Position numbers and translations under genes: made by a program
In this document: positions 1 to 5,473 of the stretch, one piece after another
Layout: every line of letters begins with the position of its first letter
How positions within the stretch are numbered: position 1 is the stretch's first letter
Source: Cellvibrionales bacterium UBA2511
GTDB taxonomy: Bacteria > Pseudomonadota > Gammaproteobacteria > Pseudomonadales > Porticoccaceae
Assembly: GCA_002341315.1 (NCBI GenBank)
Contig: DDNV01000088.1
Span: 961 to 6,433 of the forward strand
Direction of reading: 5' to 3'
Length of the DNA: 5,473 bases
Notes under the pieces: generated by a model
Told to the model about the DNA's origin: nothing
What the model saw: the letters and a program-made list of their open reading frames with translations, nothing else
Databases searched by the model: none

Positions 1-629
1 TGGGAAATGATCACCATGGTGCTCTTGCGCTCGTTGAGCACACCTTCCAACCAGCGAATGGTATTGATATCGAGGTTGTTGGTAGGCTCATCCAGCAGCA
101 GGATATCCGGGTCGGAAAACAGTGCCTGGGCCAACAGGACCCGCAACTTCAGGCCAGGGGCCACATCGCTCATCGGTCCCTCGTGAAGGGCTTCGGCGAT
201 ACCCGCGCCCAGCAGAAAATCGCCGGCTCTGCTCTCGGCGGTATAACCATCCATTTCGGCAAACCGGGCTTCCAGTTCCGCCACCTTCATGCCATCGGCA
301 TCGGTCATTTCCGTCAGGCTGTAAATCCGGTCGCGCTCCTGCTTCACTTCCCAAAGTTCCGCGTGACCCATGATGACCGTGTCGATGACCCGGTATTTTT
401 CGAAGGCAAACTGATCCTGATGCAACGTACCAACCCGCTCATTCGGTGTGATGGACACGTTGCCGGAGGTGGGCGTAAGACTGCCGTCCAGAATCTTCAT
501 GAAGGTGGATTTACCACAGCCATTGGCACCGATCAGGCCATAGCGATTACCTTCACCAAATTTAACGGAGATGTTTTCAAACAGCGGCTTGGCACCAAAC
601 TGCATAGTGATGTTAGCGGTCGAGATCAA
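1..629 (-). CDS. ybiT: ABC-F family ATPase YbiT, N-terminal part (cut by window edge)
   Basis: Partial gene; about 209 codons are present and the 3' part lies left of base 1. The reading frame matches E. coli YbiT (about 530 residues, from memory) almost continuously. Visible elements of the first ABC domain are Walker [10 protein letters not shown] at residues 34-42, Walker B LLLDEP at 177-182 with catalytic Glu181, and the ABC-F style NNLD that follows. The signature region around residues 154-162 reads APGLKLR rather than LSGGQ, as in the first domain of E. coli YbiT. ABC-F proteins are soluble, lack transmembrane domains and act on the ribosome near the E site; YbiT's precise role is less well defined than that of EttA. 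The start is TTG at 627-629: it lines up with E. coli Met1 and has AGGA seven bases upstream. The next in-frame ATG (603-605) would cut off the first eight residues of the conserved beta strand. The linker and second ABC domain are not visible. Confidence 0.93.
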   Translation of the reverse strand, partial: MISTANITMQFGAKPLFENISVKFGEGNRYGLIGANGCGKSTFMKILDGSLTPTSGNVSITPNERVGTLHQDQFAFEKYRVIDTVIMGHAELWEVKQERDRIYSLTEMTDADGMKVAELEARFAEMDGYTAESRAGDFLLGAGIAEALHEGPMSDVAPGLKLRVLLAQALFSDPDILLLDEPTNNLDINTIRWLEGVLNERKSTMVIIS

Positions 630-641
630 GGGAATATCCTG
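627..641 (-). promoter_or_regulatory. Ribosome binding site and TTG start of ybiT
   Basis: On the minus strand CAGGA (641-637) is followed by seven bases and then TTG (629-627). No in-frame ATG lies between this site and the conserved start of the protein, so this site decides the start. TTG starts are usually less efficient than ATG, which may limit translation. Confidence 0.65.
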
Positions 642-683
642 GGCGCGATAAAACGAAAAAAGATGGTGTAACGAAGGCTGCGG

Positions 684-712
684 ACTATACGCAGTTGTCG
701 GCAATGCGTCGA
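684..712 (-). promoter_or_regulatory. Probable sigma-70 promoter of ybiT
   Basis: The minus strand has -35 TCGACG (712-707; 4 of 6 to TTGACA), a 17-base spacer and -10 TATAGT (689-684; 5 of 6 to TATAAT). Transcription would start near 677, leaving a leader of about 48 bases before the TTG. The discriminator after the -10 is GC-rich (CCGCAGC), a trait of promoters inhibited during the stringent response. A five-base inverted repeat (CTGCG/CGCAG, 678-682 and 690-694) brackets the -10. Promoter strength and regulation are inferred from the sequence only. Confidence 0.55.
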
Positions 713-720
713 GGGGCAGC

Positions 721-739
721 CAAAAATATTTATAAAAAA
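721..739 (-). promoter_or_regulatory. A/T-rich UP-like element upstream of the ybiT promoter
   Basis: This nearly pure A/T block sits roughly 44 to 62 bases upstream of the predicted start. On the minus strand it contains AAATATTTTT (731-722), close to the core AAAWWTWTTTT of the UP-element consensus bound by the RNA polymerase alpha C-terminal domain. It lies about three bases nearer the promoter than in the classical arrangement. The same T-rich block also follows the kinase gene and could serve as a terminator tract. Confidence 0.35.
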
Positions 740-781
740 CAATGAGGTTTAATGGTTCTCTGATCCCTCAGCCAGGCTGAG
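734..781 (-). terminator. Possible terminator region after the RIO kinase gene
   Basis: Downstream of the kinase stop the minus strand contains CTCAGCCTGGCTGAG (781-767), a six-base stem with a three-base loop, but no T-run follows it directly. An overlapping alternative pairs TGAGG (770-766) with CCTCA (747-743) around an 18-base loop, followed by TTG and TTTTTT (739-734). The two structures exclude each other and neither is a strong intrinsic terminator. The position fits a partial end point for the kinase transcript. Confidence 0.3.
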
Positions 782-815
782 CAGGCATTGTTTACAAACT
801 TACCGTAAATCGGGG

Positions 816-1673
816 TTAGTCACTATCCTCTGCATCACGACGACGCTGTTGTCGCTCCTCCTCTTCACTGAGAGCATAGCTGATCACATCCAGCACCTCT
901 GCCACATCAGCATTTTGCAGATCTTCTGCAAAATAACCGGACAGTGGCACATCGGGATGCAAGTCACCGGCCTCATATAACGCCCAGATTTCCTTGCCAA
1001 ACCGGGTCTCCAGCAATTCGGGAGCGAATTGCGCGTAATACTCGGTAATTTTCTGAACATCGCGCTCCAGCATAAACTCAGCGTGATTATTGGCAGAGGC
1101 ATCGACTGCCTGAGGCAAATCAATGATGACAGGGCCAGACGCATCCTGCAGCACGTTAAACTCAGACAGGTCACCGTGTACCAGACCGGCACAGAGCATG
1201 CGCACCACCTCACGCATCAGCAAACCATGGTCGGTGATAGCCTGATGGCTGGGCATGGTAATTTCACTGAGTCGCGGCGCCACATCGCCGTCAGCGTCAG
1301 TGACCAATTCCATCAGCAACACACCATCGACACAGCCGAAAGGTTCCGGTACCCGCACCCCGGCAGCAGCCAGCCGATACAAGGCTGACACCTCGGCATT
1401 CTGCCAGGTTTCCTCCTGTTGCTCGCGACCGTAACGGGTGCCCTTTTCCATGGCTCTGGCACGGCGTCCACTGCGCACTTTCCGGCCTTCCTGATACTGC
1501 ACTGCTTTTTTGAAGCTGCGTTTATCCGCTTCTTTATAGACTTTCGCACAGCGGAGCTCGCCGCCACTGCGTACCATGTAGACGGTTGCCTCTTTGCCAC
1601 TCATCATCTGGCGGACAACTTCATCCACCAGACCATCGTCAACCAGAGGCTGTAAACGTTTCGGAATTTTCAT
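816..1673 (-). CDS. RIO-family serine/threonine protein kinase
   Basis: Complete 285-residue protein with the compact kinase fold of the RIO family. An N-terminal segment (1-20) leads to the flexible phosphate loop SGKEATVY at 25-32, the ATP-anchoring Lys44 in CAKVYK, a hinge near MEL (121-123), the catalytic loop HGDLSEFN (166-173, Asp168 and Asn173), and the metal-binding IIDLPQAV with Asp185. Every expected catalytic residue is present, so the enzyme should be active. Eukaryotic and archaeal RIO proteins act in small ribosomal subunit maturation, and RIO1/RIO2 can autophosphorylate the metal-binding Asp. The target of bacterial members is not established. The tail (269-285) is highly charged and looks disordered. 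The protein is soluble and cytoplasmic. The ATG has AAGG four bases upstream. The gene stands 87 bases after an ion-transport operon and 186 bases before ybiT, so it could be read from its own promoter or by readthrough. Confidence 0.93.
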   Translation of the reverse strand: MKIPKRLQPLVDDGLVDEVVRQMMSGKEATVYMVRSGGELRCAKVYKEADKRSFKKAVQYQEGRKVRSGRRARAMEKGTRYGREQQEETWQNAEVSALYRLAAAGVRVPEPFGCVDGVLLMELVTDADGDVAPRLSEITMPSHQAITDHGLLMREVVRMLCAGLVHGDLSEFNVLQDASGPVIIDLPQAVDASANNHAEFMLERDVQKITEYYAQFAPELLETRFGKEIWALYEAGDLHPDVPLSGYFAEDLQNADVAEVLDVISYALSEEEERQQRRRDAEDSD

Positions 1674-1678
1674 GGCGC

Positions 1679-1687
1679 CTTATAGCA
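1679..1687 (-). promoter_or_regulatory. Extended -10-like sequence just upstream of the RIO kinase start
   Basis: The minus strand reads TGC-TATAAG (1687-1679), an extended -10 with TG one base before a hexamer matching TATAAT at 5 of 6 positions. No recognisable -35 is found 16-18 bases upstream. Only five bases (GCGCC) separate the hexamer from the ATG, so a transcript from here would begin at or next to the start codon. The AAGG within the same bases could instead be simply the ribosome binding site of a longer transcript. Confidence 0.3.
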
Positions 1688-1760
1688 CATTTGCCGGTGG
1701 AGAAGTTGGTTTCAAGGATGTAAAACCCGCGTGAAACAGGGAAAACTTTATTCGTTGGAC

Positions 1761-3446
1761 TCAATAGATACTGAACAGCAGGAAGACGGTAAGCAGTACC
1801 ACAACCCAGGTCACGACACTGCCTGTTGGCCAGGTGCGCGCCAGCATCCCTTCGGGACCATGATGTTTGCCTATATAGGACCAGATGATGGAAAACACCC
1901 GGCTCGAAATGTTTCGCAAAGCTGTATTGAGATGAGAGAGGAGACTGATCAATCGGTTTATCAGAGACAGGATCAGCCGACGATACACCCAGTCAAAGTC
2001 GAGACTGATAGTCAGGGTGCGCTTCATCAACGGCAACAAGGCAAAGAAAGCCAGCCCGGAAAACAGCAGTAATTGCAGCTGGGTCACCAGGTGCGATGCC
2101 GTATAGGGCACATAATCCACAGGATAGGGCAACAATCTGTAAAGCCACTCGGGAAAGACACCCAGTAAAATACAGCCTGCGGCCAACAAAACCATGGCTG
2201 CACGCATATTCCAGGGCGGGTCCTTGGGGCGCAGACCCGAATCCTTCTGGAAAAACACGAACCAGGGAAACTTGATACCCGCATGCAGGAATACACCGGC
2301 AGAAGCCGCCAACAACAATAACCAGACCATCATTAAATGCTGGTCAGCGGCGGACTGGGAAATCATCGACTTGGAGATGAAACCCGAGGTAAATGGGAAT
2401 GCCGATATCGCCAGGGCACCGATAATGCCACACAATGCAGTGAGCGGCATCGAATGGTAGAGCCCACCCAATTCACTGCACTTGCGACGCCCGGTCATAT
2501 ACAACACAGACCCGGCGGACATCAGCAGCAGTGCCTTGTAGATAATATGGGCAAAGGCATGGGCCGACGCACCATTGATGGCCATTTCGGTACCGATGCC
2601 GATACCACAGACCATGAAACCCACCTGGTTGACGATAGAGTAGGCCAGAATGCGGCGCATATCGTTTTCCAGCAGGGCATAGATGATCCCGTAGAAAATC
2701 ATGTAGAGACCAATCCAGATCAGGATTTGCTGACCCGGGAACAACAGTATCAGTGCCAGCACAGCGGTTTTGGTGGTGAAGGCGGATAAAAATACCGAGC
2801 CACTGGGGCTGGATTCCGGGTATGCATCCGCCAGCCAGGCGGATAATGGCGGTGCCGCAGCGTTAATCAACACACCTATCAGGATCAGCCAGCCATCAAT
2901 ATTGGTCAGCGGGATCGGCTGAATCTCAATGGAACCAGTGTGGACCATCACCCCCTCAATACCGATTTTCAGCAGTACACCGCCCACTAGGTGCATGATG
3001 GCATAGCGTATCCCCGCTTTCCGCGCACCCTCGGTGCCACCACACCACACCACGACGGTCGAGAAAATGGCCATCAGCTCCCAGAACAGGAACATGGTAA
3101 TCAAATCCCCGGCAAAGGAAACGCCGATAGCACCCGCCGCGTAGGCCTGGGCAGCGGCGAGCTCCCACCATTTCGCCTGGCGGAAGGCAAACAACCCGCC
3201 AACCAATGCCATGATGGCAAAAATAGTCGCAAACAGACGACGTAGGGGGCTCGACTCAATCAGCTGGATCTCGTAATTGAGAAACTGCGCCGTCATCAGA
3301 ATGCCGTCGCCCATCTGCCAGATGGCATAGAGTGTCAGCAACGGTGCGCCCAGCACAATCAACGGTCGCAACGGAGCCCTTATCGGCCCGATCAGGAAAG
3401 CGCCGAGAATGAGAATGAATGCGGGCGGGAAAATTAATTCAAACAT
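1761..3446 (-). CDS. Na+/H+ antiporter subunit D-type protein (proton-conducting transporter family), long C-terminal form
   Basis: A 561-residue polytopic membrane protein homologous to MrpA/MrpD and the NuoL/M/N subunits of complex I. About 14 core helices run from residue 4 to about 435. Family landmarks are the TM5 Glu123 in FLFWELM, the GSVFLSAFTTKTAV segment with TM8 Lys226, the HAFAHIIYK stretch (His296, His300, Lys304) and Lys359 in SGFISKSM of the broken TM12. The usual TM7 lysine is replaced by Asn195 (INAAAPPLSAW). After the core come a further helix (454-474), an FDWVYRR segment (484-490), an amphipathic basic stretch to about 525 and a final membrane helix (543-561), which recalls the lateral-helix tail of NuoL. 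The start overlaps the previous gene by eight bases with no clear Shine-Dalgarno, so translation is probably coupled. Inferred role: one antiporter module of an Mrp/Mnh-like cation/proton antiporter. A respiratory or hydrogenase-linked complex cannot be excluded. Confidence 0.88.
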   Translation of the reverse strand: MFELIFPPAFILILGAFLIGPIRAPLRPLIVLGAPLLTLYAIWQMGDGILMTAQFLNYEIQLIESSPLRRLFATIFAIMALVGGLFAFRQAKWWELAAAQAYAAGAIGVSFAGDLITMFLFWELMAIFSTVVVWCGGTEGARKAGIRYAIMHLVGGVLLKIGIEGVMVHTGSIEIQPIPLTNIDGWLILIGVLINAAAPPLSAWLADAYPESSPSGSVFLSAFTTKTAVLALILLFPGQQILIWIGLYMIFYGIIYALLENDMRRILAYSIVNQVGFMVCGIGIGTEMAINGASAHAFAHIIYKALLLMSAGSVLYMTGRRKCSELGGLYHSMPLTALCGIIGALAISAFPFTSGFISKSMISQSAADQHLMMVWLLLLAASAGVFLHAGIKFPWFVFFQKDSGLRPKDPPWNMRAAMVLLAAGCILLGVFPEWLYRLLPYPVDYVPYTASHLVTQLQLLLFSGLAFFALLPLMKRTLTISLDFDWVYRRLILSLINRLISLLSHLNTALRNISSRVFSIIWSYIGKHHGPEGMLARTWPTGSVVTWVVVLLTVFLLFSIY

Positions 3447-3714
3447 CGTCGTCGTAATAATTATCGGGCCGTTTCAAAAGGTATCCGAGCAGTTTGGCGA
3501 ATACCACCATCAGAGCACATGAAAGAAAACCAAAAGCAGCGCTGAAACCGAACCATCCATCAAAACCGAAGTGGCCGTGTACCGAAACAAACAACTGGAC
3601 AACAACCGTCGCGGCCAGTATCAGGCCAAAACCCCACCAGAGTTTTTTATGATTTTCCGGCCGGTAGAGCCAGCTTTTTTGCGCGTCATTTGGTGCGCTA
3701 TTACGGTTGGTCAT
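3439..3714 (-). CDS. Small two-helix membrane protein of unknown function in the antiporter operon
   Basis: A 91-residue protein that I cannot assign to a named family. It has a polar N-terminus (1-23) with SWLYRPEN, a first hydrophobic helix (about 25-45), a short histidine- and aromatic-rich loop HGHFGFDGWFGF (46-57), a second helix (about 58-80) containing Lys74 in FAKLLGYLL, and an acidic tail NYYDDDV preceded by KRP. Both termini are probably on the same side, likely cytoplasmic given the flanking basic residues. Its ATG overlaps the upstream stop (ATGA), and its last eight bases overlap the downstream antiporter gene, so it is translated as part of the operon. The placement between two antiporter-like subunits suggests an accessory or assembly subunit of the same complex; this is inference. 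It does not resemble MrpC, E, F or G at the level I can judge by eye. Similar small proteins next to subunit D genes seem familiar to me, but I cannot confirm a family name. Confidence 0.85.
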   Translation of the reverse strand: MTNRNSAPNDAQKSWLYRPENHKKLWWGFGLILAATVVVQLFVSVHGHFGFDGWFGFSAAFGFLSCALMVVFAKLLGYLLKRPDNYYDDDV

Positions 3715-5189
3715 CGGGGCACCCCCAGTACTGCCATTTCAAAGGCAACCAACGGACCATTCAGAAAGAATACCAACAGCGTCAGCAACGCCGTGACGCA
3801 GATGGCCCCCACCATGGGCAGGGGCGCTTCGCCATGGGATTTCGGTGGCGCAACCGACTCTTTGCGAAAATAGGCCCGGAAAATGATCGGCAGAAAATAG
3901 GCCGCATTAAGTGCCGTAGAAAGTGTCAACACCACCAGCACAAAATAACTGTCAATCTGAAACGCGCCGGCAATCATGTACCACTTCGAGACAAAACCAC
4001 CAGTAGGCGGCACACCGATCATACTGAGTGCCGCTATCGCAAACGCAGCCATGGTGATAGGCATACGAAAGCCGATGCCATCCAGCTGGTTAATCTCGGT
4101 TTTTTTGCTGGCGATATAGATCGCACCCGCCGCAAAGAACAGTGTGATCTTGGCCACCGCGTGGGCGACGATATGCACGATAGCCCCGATTTCAGAGAGC
4201 GGGGTGAGTACCAGAACCGCCAGGACGATGTAAGACAACTGCGAGACCGTCGAATAGGCCAGCATGCGTTTTATATTGGTTTGCCGGAGGGCCAGTATGG
4301 AGGCCACCACAATGGTAAACCCGGCGATATAGACGGCAATCACTTCGTGTGGCACATCCACCAGGAAGTCGAGCCCGAAAATGTAGATCACCACTTTAGC
4401 GATGGTGAACACACCGGCTTTCACCACAGCCACGGCATGAAGCAAGGCAGACACGGGTGTCGGCGCTACCATCGCAGCTGGCAGCCAGCGATGCACCGGA
4501 ATCAGAGCGGCCTTGCCGATACCGAACATGAACATCAACAGTAGGATGGTGGCGCCAATGCCGCCGATATTACCCTCGAGGATACCGCCGGGACGGAAAT
4601 CCAGGGTACCGGCAACAAAATAGGTCCACATCATGGCCGGCAAAAACAATCCAATGGAGGTCGCCAGCAGAATACCGAGATACGTTCTTGCTCCGGCACG
4701 GGCCTTGTCGTCGCCCTTGTGGGCCACCAGGGGATACGTGGACAGGGTCAATACTTCATAGAACAGAAACAGGGTCAGCAGGTTGGCCGCAAACGCCACC
4801 CCCATCGCCCCGAAAATTGCGACGGCAAAACACACATAAAACTGGGTCTGGCGCTTTTCCTGATTGGCACGCATATAACCAATCGAATAAACCGAAGTGA
4901 CGATCCACAGCCCACTGGCCACCAGCGCAAAGAGAATCGACAGGGGTTCCGAATGAAGGGCAATGTGCAGGCCGGGCAGAATCTGCCATAACTCCACATA
5001 GAGCGCAGCAGCTTCATTTCCACCGCGTTCGACGGCACCGAATACCTGTATGACCAGATAAAAGAGCAGGCCCGCCGTGGACAGGGTCACCGCTTCCCTG
5101 AGGTTGGACCAGCGGCCACACAGGGCGATCAGCAGCGCGCCGCAAAGCGGTACGACCAGGGTAAGCTGCAGGGCCACTAGTGCTGTCAC
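3711..5189 (-). CDS. Monovalent cation/H+ antiporter subunit D-like protein (MrpD/NuoM/NuoN family)
   Basis: A complete 492-residue protein with about 14 transmembrane helices, the usual size for MrpD and NuoM/NuoN-type subunits. All main residues of the proton path are visible: TM5 Glu145 in LFYEVLTL, TM7 Lys226 in GIGKAALIPVHRWLP, TM8 Lys257 in VVKAGVF with His251 just before, His339, His343 and Lys347 in VHIVAHAVAK, and Lys402 in GGFVSKWYM of the discontinuous TM12. By family knowledge such subunits carry protons or exchange them for Na+ across the inner membrane as part of a larger complex. The start is GTG at 5187-5189, preceded by a strong GGAGGT and overlapping the stop of the upstream paralogue as GTGA. 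The stop overlaps the next ATG as ATGA. Two paralogues flank it, so MrpD is a family label and not a proven one-to-one assignment. Complex I or DabB-like roles are less likely without the companion genes. Confidence 0.92.
   Translation of the reverse strand: MTALVALQLTLVVPLCGALLIALCGRWSNLREAVTLSTAGLLFYLVIQVFGAVERGGNEAAALYVELWQILPGLHIALHSEPLSILFALVASGLWIVTSVYSIGYMRANQEKRQTQFYVCFAVAIFGAMGVAFAANLLTLFLFYEVLTLSTYPLVAHKGDDKARAGARTYLGILLATSIGLFLPAMMWTYFVAGTLDFRPGGILEGNIGGIGATILLLMFMFGIGKAALIPVHRWLPAAMVAPTPVSALLHAVAVVKAGVFTIAKVVIYIFGLDFLVDVPHEVIAVYIAGFTIVVASILALRQTNIKRMLAYSTVSQLSYIVLAVLVLTPLSEIGAIVHIVAHAVAKITLFFAAGAIYIASKKTEINQLDGIGFRMPITMAAFAIAALSMIGVPPTGGFVSKWYMIAGAFQIDSYFVLVVLTLSTALNAAYFLPIIFRAYFRKESVAPPKSHGEAPLPMVGAICVTALLTLLVFFLNGPLVAFEMAVLGVPR
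3716..3726 (-). promoter_or_regulatory. Small GC hairpin at the antiporter/small-protein junction
   Basis: The minus strand reads GGGGGTGCCCC directly before CGATGA, where the ATG of the 91-residue protein overlaps the stop of the upstream gene. GGGG can pair with CCCC around a GTG loop. The G-run is also the only Shine-Dalgarno-like sequence for the small gene, so folding would hide it until a ribosome finishing the upstream gene opens the stem. This would tie the two products together; the mechanism is inferred from position alone. Confidence 0.35.
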
Positions 5190-5473
5190 GGGCTACCTCC
5201 GAACAGCATTTGTGCGGCACTGTCTGACAAATAGATCGGCAGGCGCGTATCGATGCCAAAATAGATATTGGCCAGCGCCAATATGGCGGTTGGAATCAAC
5301 AGCGACAACGGTGCTTCTCCGCGGACCTCACCCTCACCTTCCCGAAAATAGGCCACTTCCACCAATCGCCAGATATAAATAACGGCCAGCAAAGAACCCA
5401 GCAACACCGCAATAATCAGCGGCCACCAGTCGCGTTCGAACGCCGCCAGCACCAGATACCACTTGCTGATAAA
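5186..5473 (-). CDS. Antiporter-like (MrpD/NuoN-type) subunit, C-terminal fragment cut by window edge
   Basis: The last 95 codons are present; the frame is open to the window edge and its 5' part lies beyond base 5473. The first visible residues, FISKWYLVLAAFE, are the broken TM12 motif of the proton-conducting transporter family and correspond to GGFVSKWYM in the next gene; the conserved lysine is present. Two more membrane helices follow: TM13, about 20-37 of the visible part (LIIAVLLGSL), and TM14, about 54-72 (SLLIPTAILALANIYFG). They are separated by a charged loop, FREGEGEVRGEAP. The length and ending match MrpD-type subunits without a C-terminal extension. The stop overlaps the GTG start of the downstream paralogue (GTGA). 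An internal GTG at 5450-5452 is not the start, because the homologous frame continues upstream of it. This is the first of three paralogous modules in the operon as far as the window shows. Confidence 0.88.
   Translation of the reverse strand, partial: FISKWYLVLAAFERDWWPLIIAVLLGSLLAVIYIWRLVEVAYFREGEGEVRGEAPLSLLIPTAILALANIYFGIDTRLPIYLSDSAAQMLFGGSP
5195..5200 (-). promoter_or_regulatory. Strong Shine-Dalgarno for the 492-residue antiporter subunit
   Basis: GGAGGT lies five bases upstream of the GTG codon at 5187-5189, within the last codons of the preceding gene. It supports GTG as the true start and suggests that this subunit is translated efficiently and not only by coupling. Confidence 0.75.

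Noticed and set aside
183..671. A 162-codon open frame on the plus strand
   Set aside because: It is fully antisense to ybiT, whose protein matches a known family along its whole visible length. The frame has no recognisable motif.
791..809. Inverted repeat TTTAC/GTAAA near the kinase stop codon
   Set aside because: It is short, A/T-rich and has a nine-base loop; such a repeat is expected by chance and has no adjacent site to give it meaning.
1699..1725. TTTACA and TTGAAA sequences upstream of the kinase, considered as -35 boxes
   Set aside because: Neither has a -10 hexamer at a 16-18 base spacing; the good -10 is about 25 bases from TTGAAA.
1720..1740. Hairpin CCTGT/GCGGG followed by TTTT after the antiporter operon, considered as a terminator
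   Set aside because: The stem is five pairs, two of them G-U, and the T-run is only four bases. It is too weak to claim, so readthrough into the kinase gene stays possible.
2337..2789. A 150-codon open frame on the plus strand
   Set aside because: It is antisense to the 561-residue antiporter subunit and shows only shadow composition without domain features.
3690..4544. A 284-codon open frame on the plus strand, rich in His, Arg, Gln and Asp
   Set aside because: It lies antisense to the well-supported 492-residue antiporter subunit. Its polar, low-similarity composition is what the complement of hydrophobic codons gives, and no domain is recognisable.
1761..5473. Assignment of the operon to respiratory complex I (nuoL/M/N)
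   Set aside because: The proteins resemble the antiporter subunit D families more closely, the small 91-residue gene does not fit a nuo operon, and the genes end without nuo neighbours. It is not excluded without the upstream sequence.

Overview
All the genes I can support in this window lie on the minus strand, so transcription runs from high to low coordinates. The gene set suggests a gammaproteobacterium, probably a marine or halotolerant one. The partial protein at the left edge matches the Escherichia coli ABC-F protein YbiT, as I remember it, almost block for block. Codon use and base composition look uniform and moderately GC-rich. The genus cannot be read from the sequence.

Right-hand two thirds (about 1761-5473): a tightly packed membrane operon with overlapping genes. 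In transcription order it holds the C-terminal end of an antiporter-like subunit (5186-5473, cut by the window edge), a complete 492-residue MrpD/NuoM/NuoN-type subunit (3711-5189), a 91-residue two-helix membrane protein of unknown role (3439-3714), and a 561-residue Na+/H+ antiporter subunit D-type protein with a long C-terminal extension (1761-3446). Three members of the proton-conducting transporter family in a row, joined by GTGA, ATGA and 8-base stop/start overlaps, point to one multisubunit ion-translocating complex. An Mrp/Mnh-type monovalent cation/proton antiporter is the best guess. The remaining subunits should lie upstream, beyond base 5473.

Middle (816-1673): a complete bacterial RIO-family serine/threonine kinase. 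It is separated from the antiporter operon by 87 bases that carry an extended -10-like sequence unusually close to its ATG.

Left (1-629): the N-terminal ~209 residues of YbiT, an ABC-F ATPase of the ribosome-associated family, starting at a TTG codon. The 186-base gap between it and the kinase holds a good sigma-70-like promoter with an upstream A/T block resembling an alpha-subunit UP element, plus possible transcript-ending hairpins for the kinase gene.

The most interesting parts are the uncharacterised small protein inside the antiporter operon, the loss of the TM7 lysine in the 561-residue subunit, and the amphipathic C-terminal extension of that subunit. I see no RNA genes, mobile elements, CRISPR arrays, tandem repeats or frameshifts.
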